NCBI GenBank assembly: GCA_913060495.1
Contig: CAJXRP010000017.1
Location: 18,725-82,724, forward strand
Direction: 5' to 3'
Source: an uncultured Gammaproteobacteria bacterium
Lineage (GTDB): Bacteria; Pseudomonadota; Gammaproteobacteria; Pseudomonadales; Pseudohongiellaceae
Length of the DNA: 64,000 nt
The notes beneath the pieces are model-generated. The model searched no databases. It was not told the origin of the DNA and worked only from the letters and a program-made list of their open reading frames with translations. This document shows, one piece after another, positions 26,079 to 35,262 of this stretch. Both the position numbers and the translations under genes were made by a program. How positions within the stretch are numbered: position 1 is the first letter of the stretch; each line of letters opens with the position of its first letter.

Positions 26079-26471
26079 CTACAACTCAGTAAGGAGTTGC
26101 AGGGCTAGTTGCGCCTTATCTTTTGGCACGAATACATGGTCATGATAATAGGCAGCAATCATATTCGCACTGATACCGTTGACGGCTAAGCTGTTGGCAA
26201 CAGCCGCAGTGAGCCCCACTGCATCCAAGCTGGAGTGCACCATCAGAGTAATGCAATTGAACACCGACTCATAAGTGAGGCCCGCAGCATCAGCCGCCTG
26301 TCTGGTAATTACGAGAGTCAGACCTTCTTTTTCCTGATAAGACGCGATTGGCTGCAATTCGGCGAGGTCACCGTAACTGAGCTTCTCAGCCGTGCAAAAG
26401 ACAAAATCGTCTGGAAGCAAGTTTGGCTGCATTGACGCCAACAGTTTATCTAGGTCTTGTTCGCCCGCCAT
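26079..26471 (-). CDS. ACT-domain family protein
   Basis: The 130-residue protein resembles the small two-ACT-domain family once called DUF2241. It has a beta strand ending in YQEKEGLTLVITRQAADAAGL, then ITLMVHSSLDAVGLTAAVANSLAVNGIS, the classic ACT helix-strand pattern. ACT domains bind amino acids and regulate enzymes; free-standing members have no settled function. It has no signal peptide. Confidence 0.75.
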   Translation of the reverse strand: MAGEQDLDKLLASMQPNLLPDDFVFCTAEKLSYGDLAELQPIASYQEKEGLTLVITRQAADAAGLTYESVFNCITLMVHSSLDAVGLTAAVANSLAVNGISANMIAAYYHDHVFVPKDKAQLALQLLTEL

Positions 26472-26504
26472 TACTTACTACCTAATCGAAGGGCACGTGG
26501 CCGA

Positions 26505-27491
26505 TTATTGTTGTTGATCGTGTTCCGCCCGCCGCGCGCCAGCTAATATTCCACTCATCGCATAGTTGCCTTCGTGACAAGCGAACTCATACACCTTGCT
26601 TGGGGTAGAGAGAAAGCTGAGTTCGCCATGCCAAGGCTGCGAATAATATTCTGGGTCATCCACAGTGAATTCATAGACAATCTGTTCGTCGGACACCCGA
26701 GTGAATCGTTCTACCACCTGCCCACTGCTCGTAAGGCTGATAGCCGCCTCTTCCTGCATCGGGCTAAAGTTTGTTGTCTCCACTACTAATGTGTTTCCAT
26801 CCCAATGGGCGACAGACTCTCCGAACATTGGCGCCAGCGCTGCCATCTTGTGTTCAGAGTTAATCGGAATAATGCGCGCATGGCTGATCATCTCAGTGCG
26901 CAAGACTATATAGTCTTCGGTCTGCACAAACTCATAGTTGTTATTATAGAGGCCATTAATCATAGGAGGACCCGTACGCAGGCCAGTACTAATGCAGCGC
27001 TCCGCTAACGGCCTAGTCTCTGGACCATCGAAGCTAGAATTCTTTTCTCTCAGCCTCGCTTTGCGAGCGCGCCCTGTATCGTTGTAGGGAATGCGTCCAT
27101 CGACGGGATCAACGATCCAAGCGGTACGATGTTCGCCGTTGATCAATCCGAACTTGGTACCGGGGTCGATCCAAAATGCATTGTAGCCGCGACCTTTGCC
27201 CAAATCGGTACCATCCGGGAGCTGACCGGCGACCATGTTGTCGTCAGTTGCTAAACGTACGTTCTGAGGATGATCGTCGGTCTGTCGGATAACCTCATCA
27301 TTGCTGAGGGTCTGGCTGTCATAGCGCGCGTTTCTCTCTAGCGTAGTTATCGACGCATTGGTCCAAGTTCCCTGCAGATCAGGCTTGCCATAGACCGTTC
27401 GTGGAGGCTCATAGGCCTGCCCCTGTGCCGCCTGATGTAATACAAACGTCAGCATTAGCATAGGAATTGATAGTCGGGATGTTCTTATCAT
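26505..27491 (-). CDS. Secreted protein of unknown function
   Basis: The roughly 328-residue protein begins with a signal peptide (LSIPMLMLTFVLHQAAQGQA) and the motif PRTVYGKPDLQGTWTNAS, which I associate with a family of secreted proteins of unknown function in environmental bacteria. It is rich in Asn, Thr and Gly, with strands such as WDGNTLVVETTNF, and has two Cys residues. I chose the ATG at 27491 with a GGGAGA site; a longer reading from 27536 is poorly supported. No catalytic motif is visible. Confidence 0.7.
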   Translation of the reverse strand: MIRTSRLSIPMLMLTFVLHQAAQGQAYEPPRTVYGKPDLQGTWTNASITTLERNARYDSQTLSNDEVIRQTDDHPQNVRLATDDNMVAGQLPDGTDLGKGRGYNAFWIDPGTKFGLINGEHRTAWIVDPVDGRIPYNDTGRARKARLREKNSSFDGPETRPLAERCISTGLRTGPPMINGLYNNNYEFVQTEDYIVLRTEMISHARIIPINSEHKMAALAPMFGESVAHWDGNTLVVETTNFSPMQEEAAISLTSSGQVVERFTRVSDEQIVYEFTVDDPEYYSQPWHGELSFLSTPSKVYEFACHEGNYAMSGILAGARRAEHDQQQ

Positions 27492-27583
27492 TGTTCTCTC
27501 CCTAAAATTTTCTTGTGCAGTACTCTGTTTTACCACTACCTAACACGCTTCTCAAAGTTTTAGAGCGTTTCGCTACGCAAGAC

Positions 27584-28210
27584 CTATGCCCCATGACTCT
27601 CCATGTAGGCTTCGTTTAGCTGTATAGCGCGTTTCGCTGCAGCCCTACTCTGTAGCCTAGAGGCATACTCCTCAAAGGCTGGGCGCTTCTCTACTGTTCC
27701 AAATAGCATTCCCCAATTGAGCGTGGAGCCTAGATAGACATCCACGGCAGTAAACTGCTCACCACAGATGAAGGGGCCTACTACTAGCGCGCCTTCGATG
27801 GCCGACAACGCCTCTTCATAACTACCGAAACCCACGGACCTTCGCTGTTCCTCGGCGACACTCCAAGCATTCGATTTGGTGGTCATCGCCATCTCCAGCG
27901 GTCCAGCAGCAAAGAGCATCCAGCGATAAAAATCGGCAAGCCTTGGATCCCCCAACGCTGGCACCAATCCCTTTTCAGGATAGCTAACTGCTAAATAAAT
28001 ACAGATTGCTGCACCTTCTGTAACTACGGCATTCCTGTGTTTAATCGCTGGAACCTTTCCCATAGGATTCACCGCGAGATAATCCGGCGACTTCATCTGT
28101 TCGCCGTATTCTATCCATTCGGTGTCGTAGGGAACGCCAAGCTCCTCCAGCAGCCAATGGACGATCTGACCGCGAGATTGTGGATTGGTGTAGAAAGTAA
28201 TATCACTCAT
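27584..28210 (-). CDS. Glutathione S-transferase family protein
   Basis: The 208-residue protein has the thioredoxin-like N-terminal domain (MSDITFYTNPQSRGQIVHWLLEELG written in part; residues 1-25) with a Ser/Arg pair where GSTs activate glutathione, the cis-Pro motif NPMGKVPAI near residue 50 and a helical C-terminal domain with FTAVDVYLG. It should conjugate glutathione or isomerise a substrate. The neighbouring genes do not reveal which. Confidence 0.85.
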   Translation of the reverse strand: MSDITFYTNPQSRGQIVHWLLEELGVPYDTEWIEYGEQMKSPDYLAVNPMGKVPAIKHRNAVVTEGAAICIYLAVSYPEKGLVPALGDPRLADFYRWMLFAAGPLEMAMTTKSNAWSVAEEQRRSVGFGSYEEALSAIEGALVVGPFICGEQFTAVDVYLGSTLNWGMLFGTVEKRPAFEEYASRLQSRAAAKRAIQLNEAYMESHGA

Positions 28211-28234
28211 ATGCTCACCTTTTCTAAGTGCTTG

Positions 28235-28663
28235 TTAACCGCTGGCCTGCTTTAACTTGCCGAGCTTAAGTGCCAGCCATGCCATGGGCAGGTAGGCAAC
28301 GATTAAGTCCAGCAAGATAAACCATAGAGGAGCGGGAATCATTGCAGAAGCTACGACACCACCGATGAGATAAACAACACCGATGCAATAGGTCACGAAA
28401 TTTTTGTGAGAACCTGCAATAAAATAGGCTGACAGTGCGCCAAAAAAAGTACCTAAGGCATGAGCTAGAAATGGAACAAGGAAATTTAGAGGACCCAACA
28501 GATGCATGCCTGCCGACATCCCCTCAACCGTGGTCATATCAACACCTTCAGGCGGCGGAACAATCATCGGCCCAATGGCTATAAGACCTCCATTCACAAC
28601 GCCACCGACAACGATGCCTACTATTATTCCTAACGTATTCCTCACAGTATTGTTCATCTTCAT
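28235..28663 (-). CDS. Small four-helix membrane protein
   Basis: The 142-residue protein has four hydrophobic spans with Gly-rich stretches (TLGIIVGIVVGGVVNGGLI, AHALGTFFGALSAYFIAG). I do not recognise a family with confidence. The start may be the ATG at 28663 or the one two codons later (28657), which has better spacing from AAAGG. It lies 24 bases before the GST gene on the same strand and may be co-transcribed. Confidence 0.65.
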   Translation of the reverse strand: MKMNNTVRNTLGIIVGIVVGGVVNGGLIAIGPMIVPPPEGVDMTTVEGMSAGMHLLGPLNFLVPFLAHALGTFFGALSAYFIAGSHKNFVTYCIGVVYLIGGVVASAMIPAPLWFILLDLIVAYLPMAWLALKLGKLKQASG

Positions 28664-28743
28664 AGCCTTTGTATTGTTATTAGCTGAAGTAAACTCGGCA
28701 GGAGCTACTTACCCTAATCAGACAGTCTAGTTTGTGCAATTGG

Positions 28744-28769
28744 CGCTATTCAGATCGATCTAAATAGCG
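28744..28769. repeat. 26-base near-perfect palindrome
   Basis: CGCTATT at 28744-28750 pairs with AATAGCG at 28763-28769, and the centre AGATCGATCT is itself palindromic; only one position breaks the symmetry. It lies between the small membrane protein gene and the 3' end of the CsaA-like gene. No U-run follows on either strand. It may be an operator or a structured 3' end. Confidence 0.45.
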
Positions 28770-28802
28770 AACATAACCAAACCTTTTACAAAAAACAGAT
28801 TT

Positions 28803-29159
28803 CTAAACGAGGCGTTCACCGTTTGCGATATCACCAGCACTGACAACAGAGGGATCAGGCACAGCCAATACCACCGCGCCGTCTTTATCATAGAAGCCGG
28901 TTACCAAACATTCAGACATGATGGGACCAATCTGTTTGGCCGGGAAGTTCACCACTGCCATAACTTGCTTACCCACTAAATCTTCTTTCTTATAGTGCTT
29001 GGTAATCTGTGCGCTAGATTTCTTGATTCCGATCTCGTCTCCAAAATCTACCTGTAGCTTGAACGCGGGACGTCGCGCCTCTGGAAAGTCCTCCGCCGCA
29101 ATTATAGTCCCCACTCTAAGCTCAACCTTAAGAAAATCATCCCACTCTATTTGTTCCAT
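28803..29159 (-). CDS. csaA: CsaA-like tRNA-binding domain protein
   Basis: The 118-residue protein consists of one EMAPII/OB-fold tRNA-binding domain: [20 protein letters not shown] near the start and [21 protein letters not shown] near residue 65. The length is close to that of CsaA, a small chaperone- or tRNA-binding-like protein. I chose the ATG at 29159 because of the AGGAAGGAAG site; an ATG at 29231 would add 24 residues without family support. Confidence 0.82.
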   Translation of the reverse strand: MEQIEWDDFLKVELRVGTIIAAEDFPEARRPAFKLQVDFGDEIGIKKSSAQITKHYKKEDLVGKQVMAVVNFPAKQIGPIMSECLVTGFYDKDGAVVLAVPDPSVVSAGDIANGERLV

Positions 29160-29307
29160 CTTCTTCCTTCCTACTAAATTTTCTTTGCTTGTCCTAGATA
29201 GTAACACCTGCGGTTCGATTGTTTCGATCATGAATTGAGCTCAGCATCCTGGCAGAGTAGTATGGGCTTCGAACTCAATTTTTGAACCACCTAGAAGAGC
29301 CCTAACA

Positions 29308-29859
29308 TTGAAGAATTTGAAGATACTCATCGCCATAGCTACTGCTGCCACTTTAACTGCTTGCTCAATCCCAGGTTGGATGTCTCTGGGCGACGCCGAT
29401 CCAGGCGAGGTATTGATGCCCGGTGAAGCTGCAACACTCCAGTTCTTCACCAATATTCCAAACTTCGACACTGAAGTTGGCCTGCAGGCGAGCGTTCAGT
29501 ATGAACTTAAAGTAAACCTACTCAGCAATTGGGTGGATCTTGATATCGATAAGAATGAGAACGACCAATCTCTGGATCAGTACGGTTTTGCCGACAGCCT
29601 CATGCCGAAACTCGTCGGTTCATGGATGAAACGTTCTAGTGATCATAATTGGTTCGAATTAATGCTACAGCAGGCAAACTGCAAACGTAGCAGCTTGGTC
29701 GGAATTTCCGATCTAACTTTTGATGAAGCTAGTGGTAGTTACAACTTCGTCGCAACTTGTGACGGCAAACTCACCCTGTTTGTAAATGATAGTCATGGCT
29801 TCTATGGCAATAACTCCGGATTCGCCAGCATTTCTCTGTCTAGGGTAGGAGGCCGCTAA
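29308..29859 (+). CDS. Lipoprotein with LecA (PA-IL)-like lectin domain
   Basis: The 183-residue protein has a lipoprotein signal (LTAC, Cys19) from a TTG start with a purine-rich site upstream. The C-terminal region (residues 155-175) reads LTLFVNDSHGFYGNNSG and closely resembles the calcium- and galactose-binding loop of LecA, including the Asp161 and Asn168/Asn169 equivalents. An upstream Trp/Asp/Gly-containing portion fits the same fold. The LecA His50 and its two cysteines are not obvious. It is therefore a probable lectin-like outer- or periplasm-facing lipoprotein. Sugar specificity is unproven. Confidence 0.65.
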   Translation: MKNLKILIAIATAATLTACSIPGWMSLGDADPGEVLMPGEAATLQFFTNIPNFDTEVGLQASVQYELKVNLLSNWVDLDIDKNENDQSLDQYGFADSLMPKLVGSWMKRSSDHNWFELMLQQANCKRSSLVGISDLTFDEASGSYNFVATCDGKLTLFVNDSHGFYGNNSGFASISLSRVGGR

Positions 29860-29896
29860 GCCTCCTGGTTGTCGTCACTCCAATGAGGGGTGAGCG

Positions 29897-30328
29897 ATGC
29901 ATACATTACAGCAGATACTAAATCAGAAAGAGAACAATGAAATTTGGTCGGTCGCAGTAACGGCCACCGTTTATGAAGCGATACAAGTTATGGCGGATAA
30001 ACGCGCCGGCGCTTTACTGGTCATGGATGGAACCCAACTTGGAGGCATCATCTCTGAGCGGGATTATGCCCGCGAGGTCATACTTAAGGGACGCAGCTCC
30101 AAGAAAACCTTAGTTGGCGAGATCATGAGTGCGAATGTCATTACCGTAAGCACTACCGACAGCGTTCAACACGCATTAGAGGTGATGACAGAACATCGTA
30201 TTCGCCACCTACCCATCATGGATGACAAAACTGTGGCGGGGGTAGTTTCTATCGGCGATCTTGTAAAGGATGTGATTTCCGTCCAGCAAACCACCATAGA
30301 GCAGCTTGAGAATTACATTAAGTCTTAA
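29897..30328 (+). CDS. Two-CBS-domain protein
   Basis: The 143-residue protein is a CBS pair: residues about 15-70 (VYEAIQVMADKRAGALLVMD, GIISERDYAREV) and 80-135 (VQHALEVMTEHRIRHLPIMD, GVVSIGDLVKDV). CBS pairs bind adenosine nucleotides and regulate enzymes or transporters. The ATG has a GAGGGGTGAGCG stretch upstream. It lies 38 bases after the LecA-like gene and may be co-transcribed. Confidence 0.88.
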   Translation: MHTLQQILNQKENNEIWSVAVTATVYEAIQVMADKRAGALLVMDGTQLGGIISERDYAREVILKGRSSKKTLVGEIMSANVITVSTTDSVQHALEVMTEHRIRHLPIMDDKTVAGVVSIGDLVKDVISVQQTTIEQLENYIKS

Positions 30329-30348
30329 GCCGTGGTGTAGTAAAGCGC

Positions 30349-31866
30349 CTAAGGCTTTTCCAGCTCAATCCCATATCCACCTGAGGTGCGCTTGCGAAAG
30401 CGCAGCCTCTGATTGATGCAGCTTGGCTGTTCATCAGCCACGTGAGTCACATACAGAATATTGGTCAACGACCTTTCTGCAATCCTATCCAGCACCTTCA
30501 GGATAAGTTGACGATGAAAATCGTCCAGCCCTACACAGGGCTCATCCAAAATTAGAATGCGAGGCTTCTTGATCATCGCCCGTGCAAGCAGCACCAAACG
30601 CTGCTGACCAAATGATATCTCGTGATAATACTGCGTTTCCCACTCCCCCAATCCTAGAGCCGCTATCCAGTCCCTTGCCTGGGCGATCTCTGCAGTGCCA
30701 CTTTCATCATACAGTCCAACAGAGTCGAAGAAGCCAGAAACCACAACATCCAACACTCTCCAGCCCTTAATATATTTGTTATGCAGTTCGTTCGAGACAA
30801 TACCAAAGTGCTTCTTAGTCTCCCAGATAGTTTCGCCGCTTCCTTTTAAGCGACCGAAGAGAAAAACCTTCTGTCCATAGCCCTTGTGATTTTCGCCATC
30901 GATCAGAGACAACAATGTCGATTTTCCGCAGCCATTGGGGCCTTCTATTACAACATGGTCTCGACCCGTCATAACCCAGTTCACATCGACTAGGACTTTG
31001 TTATCACCATAACTGGCCTGCACATTCTCCAGCCGGATCAGCTCCTCACTCGTTTGCCTAGTAAGAGCTTGCCCCGGAAGAAGCGCATCTAGGCGTGCGG
31101 AAACTTCGACATCAGCGCCCATTAGCTTGGTAAATTCCGCCGTCTGCGACACCTCTGCTAACGTGCCCTGTCTGCTTATTTGCATGCCCGCAGTATCGCT
31201 CAGCATGACTGCCATATGGGTCACGCCCGGCAAGATATCCTGCCGTCGCCTACACAACTGCAGACTACTGAATTGCGCACTCATGTATTTTTCAATCGTG
31301 GTTTTGATCTGCTCCTGGGAACTCCGATCTATGCTCTCCAAGGGATCATCCAGAATGAGCAGTTGTGGAGCGTCATCTCGGTGCGCGTATAGAGAACGCG
31401 CGATGAGCACCTTACGAATCTGTCCCGATGATAGAAACCGAATACCTTTATCGAGCACTTCTTGTAACGCTAGCTGCTGGACCAAATCTGCAAATAGCTT
31501 GTCATCCTGGTCCCGTGGAGAGCGCGAGGCACGAATTAAGCCTGTAACTACTGTACCTTTGTCCTGCGCATCGCCGCTGAACTCACTAATATCGAGGCGA
31601 TTGTCTCGCTCCCAGAGGCGCTGTTGTTCCTCGAACGATACGATATGTAGATCTCGAGCCGGATCGAATTTGACGCCATAACTAACATAGTTGTTAGATT
31701 CAAGGCGCTTGCCGGCGAGCAGATTCGCAAGAAGCGTCTTTCCACTGCCGTTTTGCCCAAACAGACACCAATGCTGGCCCGGCTCGATCGCAAAATGCTC
31801 TATGGTCAGCAGAGTCTGTCTGCCAATGCGGCATTGCGCATTGTCTATTGATACTAACGTTGTCAT
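30349..31866 (-). CDS. modF: Tandem ABC ATPase, ModF/PhrA-like
   Basis: The roughly 505-residue protein has two ABC ATPase domains, with Walker A sites FGQNGSGKT near residue 37 and EGPNGCGKS near 280, signature motifs FLSSGQ and SFGQQ, and Walker B LLILDDPL and ILILDEPC. This double layout without membrane spans fits ModF. No molybdate transport genes are nearby. I chose the ATG at 31866; a reading from 31926 adds 20 residues. Confidence 0.75.
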   Translation of the reverse strand: MTTLVSIDNAQCRIGRQTLLTIEHFAIEPGQHWCLFGQNGSGKTLLANLLAGKRLESNNYVSYGVKFDPARDLHIVSFEEQQRLWERDNRLDISEFSGDAQDKGTVVTGLIRASRSPRDQDDKLFADLVQQLALQEVLDKGIRFLSSGQIRKVLIARSLYAHRDDAPQLLILDDPLESIDRSSQEQIKTTIEKYMSAQFSSLQLCRRRQDILPGVTHMAVMLSDTAGMQISRQGTLAEVSQTAEFTKLMGADVEVSARLDALLPGQALTRQTSEELIRLENVQASYGDNKVLVDVNWVMTGRDHVVIEGPNGCGKSTLLSLIDGENHKGYGQKVFLFGRLKGSGETIWETKKHFGIVSNELHNKYIKGWRVLDVVVSGFFDSVGLYDESGTAEIAQARDWIAALGLGEWETQYYHEISFGQQRLVLLARAMIKKPRILILDEPCVGLDDFHRQLILKVLDRIAERSLTNILYVTHVADEQPSCINQRLRFRKRTSGGYGIELEKP

Positions 31867-31965
31867 GAGAGCGATGTTGCCACAGTCATAGTTAAGTTTC
31901 CTGCTCTTATGCCAAGTAGCCGCCACTGAAACCTACCCAAAATATCTACCCAAATTTAGGGCACA

Positions 31966-32751
31966 ATGTTGCAATTCAATATCTCTCTCAGTAAGCTGCG
32001 CGCCATGGACATATCCCTTCTCGAAATATTAAGTTTCTTCTGGTTTCTAGGCTGTTGGCTAGGCTACAGCCTGTTCGCGCGAAAGCAGGCAAAGAAGAGA
32101 AATAGCCTTTCCAGCGTACTGTATCGCTACCGAAAGGAATGGGTATTAAAGCTGTCTAAGAGCGGCATGAGCGAGGTGGATTCCGAGTTACTAGGCAGCC
32201 TTGAACGTCAGGTTTCCTTCATGGCTTCGACTTCGCTACTCATCTTGGCGAGTCTTGTTACTGTACTCAGCGCAGCTAGCGAAGACTTCATGAATATGTC
32301 ATCGCTGCGGTTCGTCGAGGAAGTTTCTCTGGAAATCATTCAGATGAAATTGTTATTGATGATCTTCATCTTCGTATATGGCTTCTTCACGTTTAGCTGG
32401 TCGCTTCGGCAGTACGGCTTTTGCTTTATCTTGTTTGGCTCATCCTTCAATACGGTCAGGTATTACGAGGGCAGCAAGAATTATACAGCCCAGGCCATAC
32501 CGCGGGATTTTAAGGCGATGGCGAAGGTGCTAGATCGAGCGGCACATAGCTACAACTTTGGCATACGCGCCTACTATTTTGCGATGGCTGCACTCGCCTG
32601 GTTCATTAACGACTGGTTCTTTATGGCCGCGTGCGCAGTCATTATTTTCGTGCTCTATCGCCGTGAATTTAAGTCTAGCTCCTTGCAGGCCATGGTCGCC
32701 GCCAGAAAGATTGGTAACGTCCACGACGAAGACGAAATCACATTCAATTAG
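31966..32751 (+). CDS. DUF599 family membrane protein
   Basis: The 261-residue protein has four or more hydrophobic helices with conserved-looking polar motifs (YRKEWVLKL, AHSYNFGIRAYYFAMAALAWF). It fits the DUF599 family of unknown function. The start at 31966 has an AGGG site; an ATG at 32005 is an in-frame alternative that matches the start of many relatives better. Confidence 0.75.
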   Translation: MLQFNISLSKLRAMDISLLEILSFFWFLGCWLGYSLFARKQAKKRNSLSSVLYRYRKEWVLKLSKSGMSEVDSELLGSLERQVSFMASTSLLILASLVTVLSAASEDFMNMSSLRFVEEVSLEIIQMKLLLMIFIFVYGFFTFSWSLRQYGFCFILFGSSFNTVRYYEGSKNYTAQAIPRDFKAMAKVLDRAAHSYNFGIRAYYFAMAALAWFINDWFFMAACAVIIFVLYRREFKSSSLQAMVAARKIGNVHDEDEITFN

Positions 32752-32785
32752 TTCCTAGTGGCGACTCTCCCCGACGTCCAAACAT

Positions 32786-35200
32786 CTAGAACTGATCGGC
32801 AGCAAAATCATCCACCTGAATTGCTAAATTCCTCGCAGCCTCGGCTGCGAGATAGGCATCAGCCTCAGACTTAGAACAAACCTTTTTCTTGACCGCAGCC
32901 TTAGTCAAAGCTTCTAGGTCACCCATATCTGGGATATCACCATCCTTCAATGCCTGTTTAATAGCATCTCGAGTCGCTTTCGTTTTCTGCAGTTTCTTGA
33001 AGGCATCTTCTATGATGAAACTTGGATCACTAGCGTCCGCGCCAATATACATAGGCTCGCTAATGCGATCCCGCAGCGGCGAATCACTGAACATAGTCTT
33101 CACCATGGTCTGTTCGAGTGCGTCATTCGGTAGCCTGTAACGTCTGCCAAATGGGAAGACCACAAGCTTCAGCAGCCAGGCAATAGGCTTATTTGGCAAG
33201 TTCTCGAAGAACTCGCTAAACGCCATCTGGCAGTTGTACATTGCCAATTGAATATTCCAATCGACATAGGGCAAGTCTTCACGATTGCTGCCATTGTCTC
33301 GGTAGTACTTCAATACAGCGGTCGCAAGATAGAGATTGCTGAGCACATCGCCGAGTCGCGACGAGAGTCTTTCCTTGCGCTTCAGCGCTCCGCCTAACAA
33401 CATCATCGAGATATCTGAGACCAAAGCCAACGAAGAACTCATTCGAGTTATTTGCCTATAGTGTTTTGCCGTTGCATCACCCACCGGAGCTCGCGCGACT
33501 AAAGAGAAGCTGAGACTTAAACTCAGAGTGCGCACGAAGTTACTAAAACAATAGCCAGCATGACGAAAAATGAGACTGTCGAATTCTTTCAGCCCCGCTT
33601 CGCTGTCGCTGTCCTTAGCCGCCTGCATTTCACGGAAGATAAATGGATGACAGCGAATCGCCCCTTGACCAAATATAATCAGATTTCTGGTCAAGATGTT
33701 TGCACCCTCAACAGTGATCGCAATAGGCACACTCATATAGGCATAGGCCAGATAATTAGCTGGCCCTAAAATCAGACCCCGCCCGCCATGAACATCCATG
33801 GCATCCTGCACTACTTGCCGGGCATTTTCGGTCATGTGGTACTTCGCGATCGCAGATACCACAGAAGGCTTGATATGTAGATCGACGGCCCCTGCGGTCA
33901 TGACCCGCGATGCTTCCAATTGATAGGCATAACCCGCGATGCGCGAGAGAGCTTCTTCTATACCTTCGAAATTACCAATAGGCATATTAAATTGCGTGCG
34001 AATGCGCGAATAAGCACCCGTTAATCTGTAACAAACCTTAGCTATGGCCGTGCCGAGTGCCGGCAGCGATATAGCACGCCCCTCGGAAAGACAGTCGACA
34101 AGCATCTGCCAGCCCTTACCTGCGTAGTCTGGCCCACCGATAATCCAATCGAGCGGGATGAAAACATCTGTGCCTTGTGTAGGCCCGTTCATAAAGGCCA
34201 TACCCATAGGAATATGACGGTTTCCATGAACCACACCGGGGTGGTCAGTCGGTATCAATGCAACAGTAATACCCAAATCGGTTTCGTCACCCAGCAAATT
34301 ATCTGGATCGGACATCTTGAATGCCAAACCCAATACGGTGGCAACTGGCGCCAAGGTTATATAGCGTTTGTTCCAAGTCAAAGAGAGACCCATACATTCT
34401 TTACCGTTGTACTCTCCCTTGCAAACGATGCCAGAGTCGATGATCGCGCCCGCATCGCTGCCGGCTTCCGGACTGGTCAGCCCGAAGCAGGGAATCTCAG
34501 AGCCATTTGCCAACCCCGGCAGATAGCGCTGTTGCTGCTCATCGGTGCCGTATTTTAAGAGTAGTTCAGCAGGCCCCAAAGAGTTCGGCACCATAGCCGT
34601 AACCGCGGCACTGCTGCTCTTGGTAGCTAGCTTCGTTACGATGCTTGAATGCGCGATGGCTGAGAAACCTAAGCCGCCATATTCTTTGGGAATGATCATG
34701 CCGAGAAAACCGGCATCCTTCATATACTGCCAAGCCTCTGGCGACATATCTTTGTCGTGCTGAACGATCTGCCAATCGTCAAGCATGCTACACAAAACTT
34801 CTGTCTCGTTATCGAGAAATGCTTGTTCTTCTTCGCTTAATTCCGGTTTCGGATAATTCAACAACTCATCCCAATCCGGATCGCCCTGAAACAGCTCCGC
34901 TTCCCACCAAACGTCACCTGCCTCCAATGCTTCCATCTCGGTGCGGTTCATTGGCGGCAGCACACTCTGGAAAAATTTATACAGTGGCTCGGTAAGAAAC
35001 CGCATACGCAGATCCGTTGCGAGATAGAAAAAACCGGCAAGTAGCAAAAGAAGCCAAGGCAACCAGGCGAATCCACCATAGAACGTCATCGCTAACAGAA
35101 GCACTAGCAACGACCCGAGAATGGTCGACATGCGAGCACGGCGATAGGCGAAAACCCACACTAGGGCTAATGCAATTAACGACTGGACTAAAGTGCTCAT
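32786..35200 (-). CDS. fadE: Acyl-CoA dehydrogenase FadE
   Basis: The 804-residue protein has the FadE plan: hydrophobic N-terminal spans (residues 1-50), then acyl-CoA dehydrogenase N-terminal, middle (FGLTSPEAGSDAGAI) and C-terminal domains, and the extra FadE C-terminal extension with a cluster of Lys and Ala. The length is close to the 814 residues of E. coli FadE. It catalyses the first step of fatty-acid beta-oxidation at the membrane with FAD. Confidence 0.93.
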   Translation of the reverse strand: MSTLVQSLIALALVWVFAYRRARMSTILGSLLVLLLAMTFYGGFAWLPWLLLLLAGFFYLATDLRMRFLTEPLYKFFQSVLPPMNRTEMEALEAGDVWWEAELFQGDPDWDELLNYPKPELSEEEQAFLDNETEVLCSMLDDWQIVQHDKDMSPEAWQYMKDAGFLGMIIPKEYGGLGFSAIAHSSIVTKLATKSSSAAVTAMVPNSLGPAELLLKYGTDEQQQRYLPGLANGSEIPCFGLTSPEAGSDAGAIIDSGIVCKGEYNGKECMGLSLTWNKRYITLAPVATVLGLAFKMSDPDNLLGDETDLGITVALIPTDHPGVVHGNRHIPMGMAFMNGPTQGTDVFIPLDWIIGGPDYAGKGWQMLVDCLSEGRAISLPALGTAIAKVCYRLTGAYSRIRTQFNMPIGNFEGIEEALSRIAGYAYQLEASRVMTAGAVDLHIKPSVVSAIAKYHMTENARQVVQDAMDVHGGRGLILGPANYLAYAYMSVPIAITVEGANILTRNLIIFGQGAIRCHPFIFREMQAAKDSDSEAGLKEFDSLIFRHAGYCFSNFVRTLSLSLSFSLVARAPVGDATAKHYRQITRMSSSLALVSDISMMLLGGALKRKERLSSRLGDVLSNLYLATAVLKYYRDNGSNREDLPYVDWNIQLAMYNCQMAFSEFFENLPNKPIAWLLKLVVFPFGRRYRLPNDALEQTMVKTMFSDSPLRDRISEPMYIGADASDPSFIIEDAFKKLQKTKATRDAIKQALKDGDIPDMGDLEALTKAAVKKKVCSKSEADAYLAAEAARNLAIQVDDFAADQF

Positions 35201-35262
35201 ACTTATCTAGCTCCGTGGAAGACTAAACTGACTGTTGGCAAGCGGCACCGACTGAATGGGAT

